NCBI GenBank assembly: GCA_030680655.1
Contig: JAUXUZ010000513.1
Coordinates: 1 to 32,173, forward strand
Direction of reading: 5' to 3'
DNA length: 32,173 bases
Source of the DNA: Phycisphaerales bacterium
Lineage (GTDB): Bacteria > Planctomycetota > Phycisphaerae > Phycisphaerales > UBA1924
In this document: positions 14,975-22,578 of the stretch, one piece after another
How positions within the stretch are numbered: the stretch's first letter is position 1
Layout: every line of letters begins with the position of its first letter
The notes under the pieces: generated by a model
Database searches by the model: none
Told to the model about the DNA's origin: nothing
What the model saw: only the letters and a program-made list of their open reading frames with translations
Position numbers and translations under genes: made by a program

Positions 14975-15011
14975 CGCCCCGCGCGGCTCCGGCTGCGCGG
15001 GGCGTTTCCTT
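14975..15011 (+). terminator. Intrinsic terminator of dockerin gene 3
   Basis: Perfect 10-bp stem CGCCCCGCGC (14975-14984) / GCGCGGGGCG (14995-15004), followed by TTTCCTT. Stem, loop and the preceding spacer match the gene 1 terminator almost base for base. On the opposite strand no T-run follows, so it does not obviously stop convergent thrC transcription. Confidence 0.88.
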
Positions 15012-15038
15012 GTGGCTGAAGACCGGTGCGCCATGCGG

Positions 15039-16511
15039 TCAGGGGGTCGGGCCGACGCCCATTGCCGTGAGAATCGCCTCGAGGTTGTCGGCGACCTTCA
15101 CCGGAGGGTTCGCCCATGCTCCATCCGGCCGATTGGCGGGCAGCGGTTGCGGTGCGGCCTTGGTTGTCAGGCCGGTGTGGTAACCGACGGTGATGTCAGG
15201 GTCCTTGAGCGCGTGGCCGGTGAGGATGCACGCGACGGTCTGGTCCGGCCTGATCAGGCCCTGCTGCAGCAGCATGTGGGCGCCGGCCACGCTGGCCGCG
15301 GAGGCCGGCTCGCAGCCGAAGCCGAACGCGCCGACCATGGCCTTGTAGTGCCTGATCGTGTCGTCGTCGACCGCGCGAACCACTCCCCCTGACGGGTCAT
15401 GTGCCGATGTCCCGCGCCCGTCCATCACTTCGAGCGCGCGGAGCGCCTTGGTGAGGTTCACGGGCCGGTTAATCTCGATCGCGGTGGCGATCGTGCTGGC
15501 CCGCTCGCCGGCGGTGTCCATCCTTGCGTACTCCTGCTCCACCTTTGCCGCGCCTCCGTCGTGGAAGTAGGCCCCCCCGTTCCAGCGGACGCCCAGCGTG
15601 TTGTACACGGTATCGAGCGTCCTGGCGCCGGTCGCGTTCACGACCGCCAGACGCGGCACCCGGTCAACAATGCCCAGCGCCAGCAGTTCCATGAACGCCT
15701 TGCCGAACGCCGAGCAGTTGCCCAGGTTCCCACCCGGCACGATCACCCAGTCTGGCACCTTCCAGTCGAGCCCTTCCATCACGCGGTACATGACTGACTT
15801 CTGTCCCTCGAGCCGGAAGGGGTTGACAGAGTTCATCAGGTAGACGCCGGCCTTTGGGATGTTCTCGGCGATGTGCCGGACGCGTGCCAGGCACGCGTCG
15901 AAGTCGCCCGCCACCTGCAGCGTCAGTGCGCCGTAGTCGAGCGCCTGCGCGAGCTTGCCGTAGGCGATCTTGCCGTCGCCGATGAAGACGACCGCCTTCA
16001 TGCCCACCTGCGCCGCGTAGACCGCCATGCTCGCGCTGGTGTTGCCGGTGCTGGCGCATGCGCACACCTTCGCGCCGACCATCCGAGCGTGCGTAAACGC
16101 AGCGGTCATGCCGTTGTCCTTGAACGAGCCGCTCGGGTTCAGCCCTTCATACTGAAGGTAGAGCCCACCCCCGGCCCTCCCAGAGGCCGCGAAGCCGAGT
16201 TGCGCCCCGAGCAGGTCGGCCCTCTGCAGGACTGTCCTCCCTTCACCGATGGTCGCGATCTCCTCGGGTGATGAGAAGAATGGCATCAGCCGGCGGAAGC
16301 GCCAAACGCCGGAAGAGTCGGGGTTCCCGTAATCAAAGCGGGGCGTGTGGGCGATCGAACCGAGCGGGCCGCGCACGTCGCCTGCGAATGTGTAGTGCAC
16401 GTCAAGCAGGTTGCCGCACGAGCGGCAGGCGACGAGCGTGTCGGAGATCGGGTAGGTCGCACCGCAGCGCGGGTCGGTGCAGCGCTGGAGGGCGGCTGTC
16501 GTGGTGGGCAT
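15039..16511 (-). CDS. thrC: Threonine synthase
   Basis: This PLP enzyme converts O-phospho-L-homoserine to L-threonine in the cytoplasm. The 490-residue product has an N-terminal zinc-ribbon-like Cys set (C11, C16, C29, C32) as in plant-type/archaeal-type threonine synthases. The PLP lysine is K131 in NPSGSFKDNG. A GGNLGN phosphate-binding loop lies near residue 250, and a conserved ILTGHALKDP segment near the C-terminus. Length is normal for the longer class. ATG at 16511 has no Shine-Dalgarno; a TACCCT hexamer 5 nt upstream hints at a leaderless start. It lies 33 nt downstream of aat on the same strand, so the two could be cotranscribed. It is convergent with dockerin gene 3. Confidence 0.95.
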   Translation of the reverse strand: MPTTTAALQRCTDPRCGATYPISDTLVACRSCGNLLDVHYTFAGDVRGPLGSIAHTPRFDYGNPDSSGVWRFRRLMPFFSSPEEIATIGEGRTVLQRADLLGAQLGFAASGRAGGGLYLQYEGLNPSGSFKDNGMTAAFTHARMVGAKVCACASTGNTSASMAVYAAQVGMKAVVFIGDGKIAYGKLAQALDYGALTLQVAGDFDACLARVRHIAENIPKAGVYLMNSVNPFRLEGQKSVMYRVMEGLDWKVPDWVIVPGGNLGNCSAFGKAFMELLALGIVDRVPRLAVVNATGARTLDTVYNTLGVRWNGGAYFHDGGAAKVEQEYARMDTAGERASTIATAIEINRPVNLTKALRALEVMDGRGTSAHDPSGGVVRAVDDDTIRHYKAMVGAFGFGCEPASAASVAGAHMLLQQGLIRPDQTVACILTGHALKDPDITVGYHTGLTTKAAPQPLPANRPDGAWANPPVKVADNLEAILTAMGVGPTP

Positions 16512-16544
16512 GGGCGAGGGTAGCTGGGGTGCCGCAGAGTGAGG

Positions 16545-17216
16545 TCACGCGGGCGGCGTGCCCGCCACGAAGGGCCCCCAGACCGACGGCACCTCGAGCG
16601 CTGCCGCCAGCATCGGGCGGAACTCCGCGAGCCGGTGCTCAACAACCCCGAACCTGCGCATGTGGTCGTTTGCGAACTGCGTGTCGAGCATCACAAAGCC
16701 GCGACGCCGGAGGTGGTGCCAAAGGTGCACCAGGCACACCTTGCTCGCTCCCGTTGCGTCATCTTGCGCGCTGCCCCTCTCCGTGAACTTGCTCTCGCCG
16801 AAGAACACACCGCCGATGTGAACGCCGTACAGGCCGCCGACCAAGCGCCCGGTCCGGTACGCTTCGACGCTGTGGGCGTGCCCGGCCGCGTGCAGGCGGT
16901 CGTACGCGTCGATGATCCAATCGTTGATCCATGATCCCCCCCGAGGCTGGTCTGCGCATGCGCGGATCACCCTTCCGAATGCGCAGTCGCTGCGGACTTC
17001 GAACCGCCCGGATCTCACCAGCGCTCGCAGCGACCGCGGCACGTGCAGGCATCCATCACTCAGCGGGAGCACGGAGCGCGGGTCGGCCTCGTAGAACGCC
17101 ACTTTGCCGCGTCGGCCGTCGGCCATAGGGAACATGCCCTGCGACCAGGCACGCAGCAGCATGGGCACCGGGTCAGGTTGTCCAGGTTCCGCGCCCGATG
17201 GGGTTCGCTCGGCCAC
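16545..17216 (-). CDS. aat: Leucyl/phenylalanyl-tRNA--protein transferase
   Basis: Aat transfers Leu or Phe from aminoacyl-tRNA to the N-terminal Arg or Lys of proteins, marking them for ClpS/ClpAP degradation (N-degron pathway). The 223-residue product carries the family signature LYGVHIGGVFFGESKF, followed by ASKVCLVHLWHHL and RGFVMLDTQFAN. Family length is about 230, so this is complete. The chosen start is GTG at 17216 with no ribosome site; a TACGGT hexamer lies 5 nt upstream, compatible with a leaderless transcript. It is upstream of thrC on the same strand and downstream of the PEGA/SHOCT lipoprotein gene (25 nt gap). Confidence 0.95.
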   Translation of the reverse strand: MAERTPSGAEPGQPDPVPMLLRAWSQGMFPMADGRRGKVAFYEADPRSVLPLSDGCLHVPRSLRALVRSGRFEVRSDCAFGRVIRACADQPRGGSWINDWIIDAYDRLHAAGHAHSVEAYRTGRLVGGLYGVHIGGVFFGESKFTERGSAQDDATGASKVCLVHLWHHLRRRGFVMLDTQFANDHMRRFGVVEHRLAEFRPMLAAALEVPSVWGPFVAGTPPA

Positions 17217-17241
17217 GGCCGACCGTAGCCACAGAGCGGCG

Positions 17242-17940
17242 TCAGGGTTGTGTGCCAGCGCCGGCGAGCGCTGCGGCGCTCAGGGCCGCCGCGGTGAGCA
17301 GGTCGTGCTCGCGCTCTGTGATCACACCCTGCTCGAGAAGCCGGTCGATGCGTGCAATCTGCTCGGCGAGCACCGTTGCGGACGCAGGCTGGGGCTTCGC
17401 GGTCGGCGTGGGCTGCTGCACGATCGGTGGTGTGGCAACGGCGGGCACCGCTGCGACTTTGACAGGTGATGGACTGCTCGTGACGGGGGGCGCGCCGGTG
17501 ACAGCCGCCACAGTCGTCCCGACCGTCGGCACAGCGGACTCGAGTTGAACGGTCAGGCGGTCCGGGTAGAGTTCAAACGCCGCTCCGCTGGCCGAGTCGA
17601 GTGCGGCCGCAAGTAGATTGGAGTTACTCGCGTCGGCGTTCCCTCGCTGGCTTGTCAGCGTTGTGGTCACGTCTTTGTACCCGTCCTTGCTCAGCCGCAC
17701 GGTGTGCGAGTGCCCGCGTGCGAGCATGATAAACGTCGGGGTGGTGCGGGCTGGGTATCCGGCAATACTGACCTTTGCTCCCGCCGGGTCGGACCTGATC
17801 TCAACCATCTGCTTGTTCCCCTGCAGAACAGTCTGGCTGGTCGCCAGTGGCAGGGCGACCTGGGTCGCCGCAATCGGGATCGCCAGCTGGCAGGCCGCCA
17901 GCGGCAGGAACAGGAAGAGAAGGGGGATGATGCGCAGCAT
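17242..17940 (-). CDS. Lipoprotein with PEGA domain and C-terminal SHOCT-like segment
   Basis: The 232-residue protein starts with a lipoprotein signal ending in LAAC, lipidated Cys17. Residues 45-95 form a PEGA domain (DPAGAKVSIAGYPARTTP and then RLSKDGYKD), a small beta-fold common in surface proteins. A Pro/Thr/Val-rich linker follows (about 135-190), and the C-terminus holds a SHOCT-like helix pair (RIDRLLEQGVITEREHDLL). SHOCT segments are short oligomerisation-type modules; having one at the end of an exported lipoprotein is not rare but its role is unknown. The start ATG at 17940 has GGAGG 5 nt upstream. No specific function can be assigned. Confidence 0.85.
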   Translation of the reverse strand: MLRIIPLLFLFLPLAACQLAIPIAATQVALPLATSQTVLQGNKQMVEIRSDPAGAKVSIAGYPARTTPTFIMLARGHSHTVRLSKDGYKDVTTTLTSQRGNADASNSNLLAAALDSASGAAFELYPDRLTVQLESAVPTVGTTVAAVTGAPPVTSSPSPVKVAAVPAVATPPIVQQPTPTAKPQPASATVLAEQIARIDRLLEQGVITEREHDLLTAAALSAAALAGAGTQP

Positions 17941-18064
17941 GGGTGCCTCCGGTCGTGCGCCTTATCGGCGGCCCGGGAGGGGGAGATAACCCAGTGGGCG
18001 CAGGGCCCACCCGCTTGCTGAAGTTGTGCTTATCGGGCCGTTGAGTCTTGCGCGGCGGACCCGA

Positions 18065-18934
18065 TCACCAGCCGTTCAGGGCAGCGAGGATGCTCGCGGC
18101 GTTGAACAGCGCGTGCACAACGATCGGCGTGACGACGGAGCCGGTGCGGGCGAAGAGCAGCCCGAGGCAGACTGAGAGGGAAAAGAGCAGCGAGGCGGCG
18201 GCCCAGAACGACCCGGCGGGGATCGCGCCGGCGTGCATGACGGTAAAGAGCGCCGATGTGAACACGACCGCCGGCCAGGTGGCGCGGGTCAGCGTCATGA
18301 GCCCCCGCTGCAGCAGCGCCCGGTAGCAGACCTCTTCGATGATCGGCGCACCGATCACCGCTGCCGCGATCAGGAACCAGCGCCACTGAGGCTCGTTGGT
18401 CGGCTCGACGATGCGCTTGAGCAGGCTGTGAGCGGTACGGTCAACCGGCTGGCCCAGCACCTCGCTGAGCTTGGTTGCAATGACGCCAATGGCGAACACC
18501 ATCGGCAGCACCAAAAACGCCCAGAGCATTGCGCTGCCCGCGATGGCCGGCAGCCGCGACGGCGAAGGGTCGAAGGGTTGGAGCACCAGTCGGCGTGACC
18601 ACCAGGCGATCGCCACGACGGCGGGCATGCCCATCAACATCGCGAGCACCACCGTGTGCGCGACCATCTCCAGAGGAGGCTCTATCGGCCCACCGGGGAT
18701 GGCGCGGAACGCCGCCTGGCCCGAGAGCACCGAGGCGATCCAAGCCAGCAGGATCGAGACTGAGTACGCGGCGAACGCGCCGAGCAGGAGTGGGGGCGCG
18801 AGTTCGCCCGCCTGCCCCGGCTTCCGCGGCACAAACGACGGGAGTTCGGGCGAGAACAGCCGCAGCCGCACCGCCAGCGCTGCGGCGAGCGCAGCGGCGA
18901 TGATCAACCCGAGTAGGGGGAGAGATGCTGTCAC
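18065..18934 (-). CDS. CPBP family intramembrane glutamic endopeptidase
   Basis: This 289-residue polytopic membrane protein belongs to the CPBP (CAAX protease and bacteriocin-processing, Rce1-like/Abi) family. The catalytic motifs are present: E200-E201-VCY-R205, FTVMH with H234, and H274-ALFN with N278. Family members cleave substrates inside the membrane; bacterial substrates are mostly unknown, and roles in bacteriocin self-immunity or signalling exist in other species. The start is GTG at 18934, without a clear ribosome site. It is transcribed divergently from the exported-protein gene at 19146, separated by 211 bp. The flanking gene on the other side is 124 bp away. Confidence 0.92.
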   Translation of the reverse strand: MTASLPLLGLIIAAALAAALAVRLRLFSPELPSFVPRKPGQAGELAPPLLLGAFAAYSVSILLAWIASVLSGQAAFRAIPGGPIEPPLEMVAHTVVLAMLMGMPAVVAIAWWSRRLVLQPFDPSPSRLPAIAGSAMLWAFLVLPMVFAIGVIATKLSEVLGQPVDRTAHSLLKRIVEPTNEPQWRWFLIAAAVIGAPIIEEVCYRALLQRGLMTLTRATWPAVVFTSALFTVMHAGAIPAGSFWAAASLLFSLSVCLGLLFARTGSVVTPIVVHALFNAASILAALNGW

Positions 18935-19065
18935 GAGGAAGAACCGGGGGCCACCAGCGTAGGTGTTTGTTGGGGGGCGCGAGAGAAACTGCAGGGTTTA
19001 GACGGAGTTTGGTCACAAAGAACGATGCGGGGCTGCATCCAGCATACCACACCGCCGAACACCCT

Positions 19066-19094
19066 TTGGGCGGGCCCGGTCCCGCCGTTCTACC
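19066..19094 (+). promoter_or_regulatory. Weak candidate promoter of the exported-protein pair
   Basis: TTGGGC (19066-19071, 3/6) and TCTACC (19089-19094) are 17 bp apart, about 50 nt before the ATG at 19146. The TCTAC -10 resembles that of the dockerin genes. TACCAT, shifted by 2, is an alternative -10. Support is only positional. Confidence 0.25.
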
Positions 19095-19145
19095 ATCGGT
19101 CAAATGCCCGGTTCTCGGGCCATCACCGGCTTTCAGGAGCTGTCT

Positions 19146-20123
19146 ATGCGGTTGCCAATATGGATGGGGATGCTGTCGGTCGCGGGCGTGGTGTGGGCGG
19201 CCGGCACGGCCAACGCGCAGGTTGACCCAGCGGCCAAGAAGGCGCTGGACGAGTCGGCCGACGCCATCAAGAACATGGGGCCCTGCACCTTCACGGTCAA
19301 GATGGGCACCGAGGGGCTGGGCAAGTTCGGCCTCAGCGCCGAGATGCAGGTGAAGCTCATCCGCGGCTCCGGCAAGAACGGGCACAGCTTTCAGATGCTC
19401 GGCGAGTTCAACTCACCCGGCGGCAAGCCGGAGGACATCAAGGTCAACTCGGCGTACATCGAAGCGAAGATGGGCGAGTGGATCGATGAACCCGCCAAGA
19501 CCCTTTTTATCCGCCCGCTGAGGGCCGTCAAGGCCGACCCGGCTTCGAAAGAGGTGCTTTCCAAGGTGCAGACCCCCAGCAAGGCCTTTGAAGTGCTCTT
19601 CCTTGAGAGTGACCCGTTCAAGAGCGAACTGGCCGCGCCAGAGCTCACGATGGAGAAGGCGGTTGCGGTCAACGGCGAAGAGTGCCAGGTGGTGAAAGCA
19701 ACGCTCGCCGGTGGTTCGGCGTATCGCATGGTCTACATCTCGGCGCTCGACAAGCTGCCGCGCAAGTACGAGCAGTACATGGGCAAGCCGGGCGGCCTGC
19801 AGCAGATCCGGCACTTCGAAGTCAAGGACCTCAACACCGAGACGAAGTTGACGGTGGCGGACATTCACCTCAAATTGCCCGCCGGCTTCAAGACCGACAA
19901 GGTCGATCTGCCCCCCCCGCCTCCCCCGCCCCCGCCCGCGCCTCCGGCCGGCCAACGCGGCGACAGCAAGGACAAGGAGAAAGGGGAGCCCGAGAAGGAG
20001 AGCGACAAGGAAAAAGAGAAGCGGTTGGAGGAGCAGCGCGAGAAGATCAAAGAGAAGCAGCGCGGCAAGGCCCCCGAGGAGCCCTTCGTTCCACAGTCTG
20101 CTCCCCCGGGTAAGGCGGGCTGA
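19146..20123 (+). CDS. Exported protein with polyproline hinge and Lys/Glu-rich tail
   Basis: The 325-residue protein has a signal peptide (residues 1-24, ANA|Q). The globular region (about 25-255) is related to the N-terminal half of the next gene: both contain an IK/IN-x-MGP segment near the start and an identical DKLPRKYEQ motif later. The fold pattern (YIEAKMGEWID, VYISALDKLPRKYEQY) is reminiscent of LolA-like/DUF2092 periplasmic proteins, a weak match. A run of nine prolines follows, then a strongly charged tail of about 50 residues rich in Lys and Glu, likely extended or coiled-coil. The start is ATG 19146 with AGGAG at 19135-19139; an upstream in-frame ATG at 19104 lacks a ribosome site. 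Function unknown; a lipid- or polymer-binding role is possible. Confidence 0.85.
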   Translation: MRLPIWMGMLSVAGVVWAAGTANAQVDPAAKKALDESADAIKNMGPCTFTVKMGTEGLGKFGLSAEMQVKLIRGSGKNGHSFQMLGEFNSPGGKPEDIKVNSAYIEAKMGEWIDEPAKTLFIRPLRAVKADPASKEVLSKVQTPSKAFEVLFLESDPFKSELAAPELTMEKAVAVNGEECQVVKATLAGGSAYRMVYISALDKLPRKYEQYMGKPGGLQQIRHFEVKDLNTETKLTVADIHLKLPAGFKTDKVDLPPPPPPPPPAPPAGQRGDSKDKEKGEPEKESDKEKEKRLEEQREKIKEKQRGKAPEEPFVPQSAPPGKAG

Positions 20124-20210
20124 GGTGCACGTTGTTTGGCGATCGCCAGGCGGCGATTGCCGAGGTCTTGATCAGGATTGATCGGCAGGGGGGTTTCTTT
20201 AGGAGTGTCC

Positions 20211-21542
20211 ATGCGTTTGAGCATCAAGTTGGCGGCGGCGAGTGCATCGTTGATCCTGTCGTGGTCTGCGTTTGCGCAGCCCGTCGTCGCACCGGCCGGG
20301 CAACCGGGCGGCGCGGTGGAGTTGAGCGATACGCCAAAGGACGACCCCGAGGCTCGGAAACTGCTTATCGAGAGCGTCGCCGCGATCAACAAGATGGGTC
20401 CGATCAGCTTCAAGGGCCGCTACGCCTCCGCCGGCGCCGCGATGGTGATCGACGGCAACGCCGACGTTCGCTTCGTGCGCAACAACGCCGCGCCGCAGGA
20501 GTCGCTGTTTTGGAGCAAGGGCCGCCTGCAGATGCCGGCCCTCGACAAGCCCGACTTCCATGTCTCCCGCTACACTGATGACAAGGGTGCCAAGCGCACC
20601 GCCTGGCAGGACGATCTGGCGAAGGCTGTCTTCGACCGGCCCGAGGGGCCCGGCCCCGATGGCAAGGAGACCGAGGGCGGGCGTCAGCTCGGCCTGGTCC
20701 TGCGGAGCATGCTGCTGCCGGCGATGATCTCGAACACCCCCTTCGCCGACGAGCTCAAGGAGAGCCACGCCGGCGGGGACGTGATCAAGGCACCGTGCAT
20801 CTTCCTCGCCGACGAGGTGATCGGCGGCGAGCCGTGCAGGGTCATCAGCGTCATCTTCAAGCAGGGCTCGGCGATGCGCAAGATCTGGGTCAGCCCCAAG
20901 GACAAGCTGCCGCGCAAGTACGAGCAGTTCCGCAACGGCCTCTCGCGCTACTGGGAGCTCGACGGGCTCGTCGCCCTTGATGCGTCCAAGGCCGCCGAGG
21001 CCGCCCGCATGCCGACCCCCGACGGCTACCGGCTCGATCAGAGCAACGTCGGGGGTGTTCAGGCACCGGTCGTGACCTCTCCGAGCGCCCCCGGCGTGCA
21101 GCCGGCTGTCACCAGCGGTGGGCCCCAGAACGGGCAGCTTGCGCCCGACTTTGACCTCAAGGCCGCCGGCGGATCGAACCTTACACTCGCCGGGCTGAAG
21201 GGGCAGACCGTGGTCGCCACCTTCGGCGGCAGCGTCTTCCCGCAGAGCTGGAGCAACCAGTCGGCGGCGGCGACTTCACTGGCGGGAAAGCCCGTCAAAG
21301 TGCTCGCGCTCGCCTGCCGCGAGAGCGACCCGGCCCGGGCCACCAAGGCCTTTTCAGACGCTCACGGCGCCGGTCAGCTTCTGCTCGACGCCGACGCCAC
21401 GGCCACTCTCTACAACGTGCGGGGCTTTCCCAGCACCGTCGTGATCGGTCCCGACGGGAAGGTCGCCGCGTTCTTTGAAGGTGTCGTGTCCGAAGCGGAT
21501 CTCGCCGCGGCGGTAGCCGCCGCATCTGCTCCCGCTCACTGA
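20211..21542 (+). CDS. Exported protein: paralogue of the preceding gene fused to a Cys-less thioredoxin-like domain
   Basis: The 443-residue protein has a signal peptide (residues 1-22, AFA|Q). Its N-terminal domain (about 25-285) is paralogous to the upstream gene (INKMGP, DKLPRKYEQ). After a Pro/Ser-rich linker, residues ~305-443 look like a TlpA/AhpC-type thioredoxin fold: QLAPDFDLKAAGG, LKGQTVVATF, and the cis-Pro segment GFPSTVVIGPDGK. The active-site WCxxC is absent; the equivalent segment reads GGSVFPQSW (residues 339-347). The only Cys in the domain lies elsewhere (LACRESD). Classical disulfide exchange is therefore unlikely, so the domain may be structural or binding. AGGAG (20201-20205) precedes ATG 20211 by 5 nt. 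It is probably cotranscribed with the upstream gene and is followed by a strong terminator. Confidence 0.87.
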   Translation: MRLSIKLAAASASLILSWSAFAQPVVAPAGQPGGAVELSDTPKDDPEARKLLIESVAAINKMGPISFKGRYASAGAAMVIDGNADVRFVRNNAAPQESLFWSKGRLQMPALDKPDFHVSRYTDDKGAKRTAWQDDLAKAVFDRPEGPGPDGKETEGGRQLGLVLRSMLLPAMISNTPFADELKESHAGGDVIKAPCIFLADEVIGGEPCRVISVIFKQGSAMRKIWVSPKDKLPRKYEQFRNGLSRYWELDGLVALDASKAAEAARMPTPDGYRLDQSNVGGVQAPVVTSPSAPGVQPAVTSGGPQNGQLAPDFDLKAAGGSNLTLAGLKGQTVVATFGGSVFPQSWSNQSAAATSLAGKPVKVLALACRESDPARATKAFSDAHGAGQLLLDADATATLYNVRGFPSTVVIGPDGKVAAFFEGVVSEADLAAAVAAASAPAH

Positions 21543-21569
21543 TTGCTCTTCACCACAGGACTGCTTGAG

Positions 21570-21594
21570 CCCCTCCAACTGGAGGGGTTTTTTT
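21570..21594 (+). terminator. Intrinsic terminator of the exported-protein pair
   Basis: CCCCTCC (21570-21576) pairs with GGAGGGG (21581-21587) around AACT, followed directly by seven T. It is a textbook intrinsic terminator on the + strand, 28 nt after the stop. The T-run overlaps the TAA stop of the convergent protease gene. Confidence 0.95.
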
Positions 21595-22510
21595 ATGGGC
21601 GGTTGCGCCGCCGCGCGGCCAGGGCGATGCCCAAAGCCAGCGCGCCGGTCGCTCCCGGAGTCGGGATCACGCTGTCAATCCACGCGGCATGGGCGCCGCC
21701 GATCAGCACATCCGCCGCGCCCGTTCCGTAGCCAAACGGCGCGGCCGCCCCGGCACCGGTTGTGAACGTAAACGAGTGCACACCCGCGAGCAGCCACGAG
21801 CCCCCCATCAGCACGAACGAGCCACCGCCGCTGTCGCCGGTCGCCGGAGAGCCCTCCATGGCCGTCGCATCGGTGCTTCCAAAGCGGTTGAAGACGCTGG
21901 TGGCCGGCGCATCAAAGTCCATCAACGCCAGCGATGAGGACCACGACGGGTAGACCGACGAGGCAGGAGCGTCGAACGTGTTGGTAACGGCACGGAGCGT
22001 CCCGGGCGGATCGATCAGGCCGATTGAGCCGAAACCGAACGCGCCGTACCCGGTCAGCACAAGCTCCGAGCCGAGCGGCACCGCCCCGCTCAAGCGCGCA
22101 GCGGGTGTGACCGACGTCACAGGTGCGGTCAGTTGCACCAGCGCAAGGTCTGTGCCCGCCGTGAAGTTGCTGCCCGTCCAGCCCGGGTGGACCGCGATCG
22201 CCGTGACGCCGCGGCTCTCGCCGTTGATCGAGACAGAGATCGACGCAAGCGAGAGCGGCGCCCCGCCACTGCCGGTCACGACGTGGGCCGCCGTGAGCAC
22301 CCAGCCCGGCGCGATCAGCGTGCCCGAGCCGATCCCCCCCGCGATCGAGAGCCGGACGGAGCCGGCGAACGCGGGTTGCGCTGCCAACGCCCGCGCGGCG
22401 GCATCGCCCGCATCGTCACGGATGACCGAAGCGGCCGCCCATCCGGCGGTCGATCCAAGCAGCAGCACGGTGATGAGAGTTGGCGACGCCATCGGCAGCT
22501 TGTTCAACAT
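21593..22510 (-). CDS. Exported trypsin-like serine protease with PEP-CTERM-like sorting tail
   Basis: The 305-residue product has a signal peptide (about residues 1-28), then a chymotrypsin-fold S1 domain with an intact catalytic triad: H76 in VLTAAHV, D121 in GTDLALVQL, and S227 in TGDSGGG. The C-terminus (IPTPGATGAL, a short hydrophobic helix, then RRRNR) has the tripartite form of PEP-CTERM-type sorting signals, with PTPGA replacing the usual PEP. It is probably processed or anchored at the cell envelope by an exosortase-like enzyme. The start is placed at ATG 22510; ATG 22492 is an alternative, and neither has a clear ribosome site. Longer frames upstream overlap the kinase gene on the same strand and are rejected. 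No cysteines are present. Confidence 0.88.
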   Translation of the reverse strand: MLNKLPMASPTLITVLLLGSTAGWAAASVIRDDAGDAAARALAAQPAFAGSVRLSIAGGIGSGTLIAPGWVLTAAHVVTGSGGAPLSLASISVSINGESRGVTAIAVHPGWTGSNFTAGTDLALVQLTAPVTSVTPAARLSGAVPLGSELVLTGYGAFGFGSIGLIDPPGTLRAVTNTFDAPASSVYPSWSSSLALMDFDAPATSVFNRFGSTDATAMEGSPATGDSGGGSFVLMGGSWLLAGVHSFTFTTGAGAAAPFGYGTGAADVLIGGAHAAWIDSVIPTPGATGALALGIALAARRRNRP

Positions 22511-22578
22511 ACAACACGCCCGGCCCCGGGGCGACCAATCGTGCCGATAACCAACGGGGATTGAGGGGGTCTGCGCCG

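Noticed and set aside
19104-19145. Upstream ATG as start of the exported protein
   Set aside because: It would put 14 polar residues ahead of a good signal peptide and has no ribosome site, while ATG 19146 has AGGAG at correct spacing.
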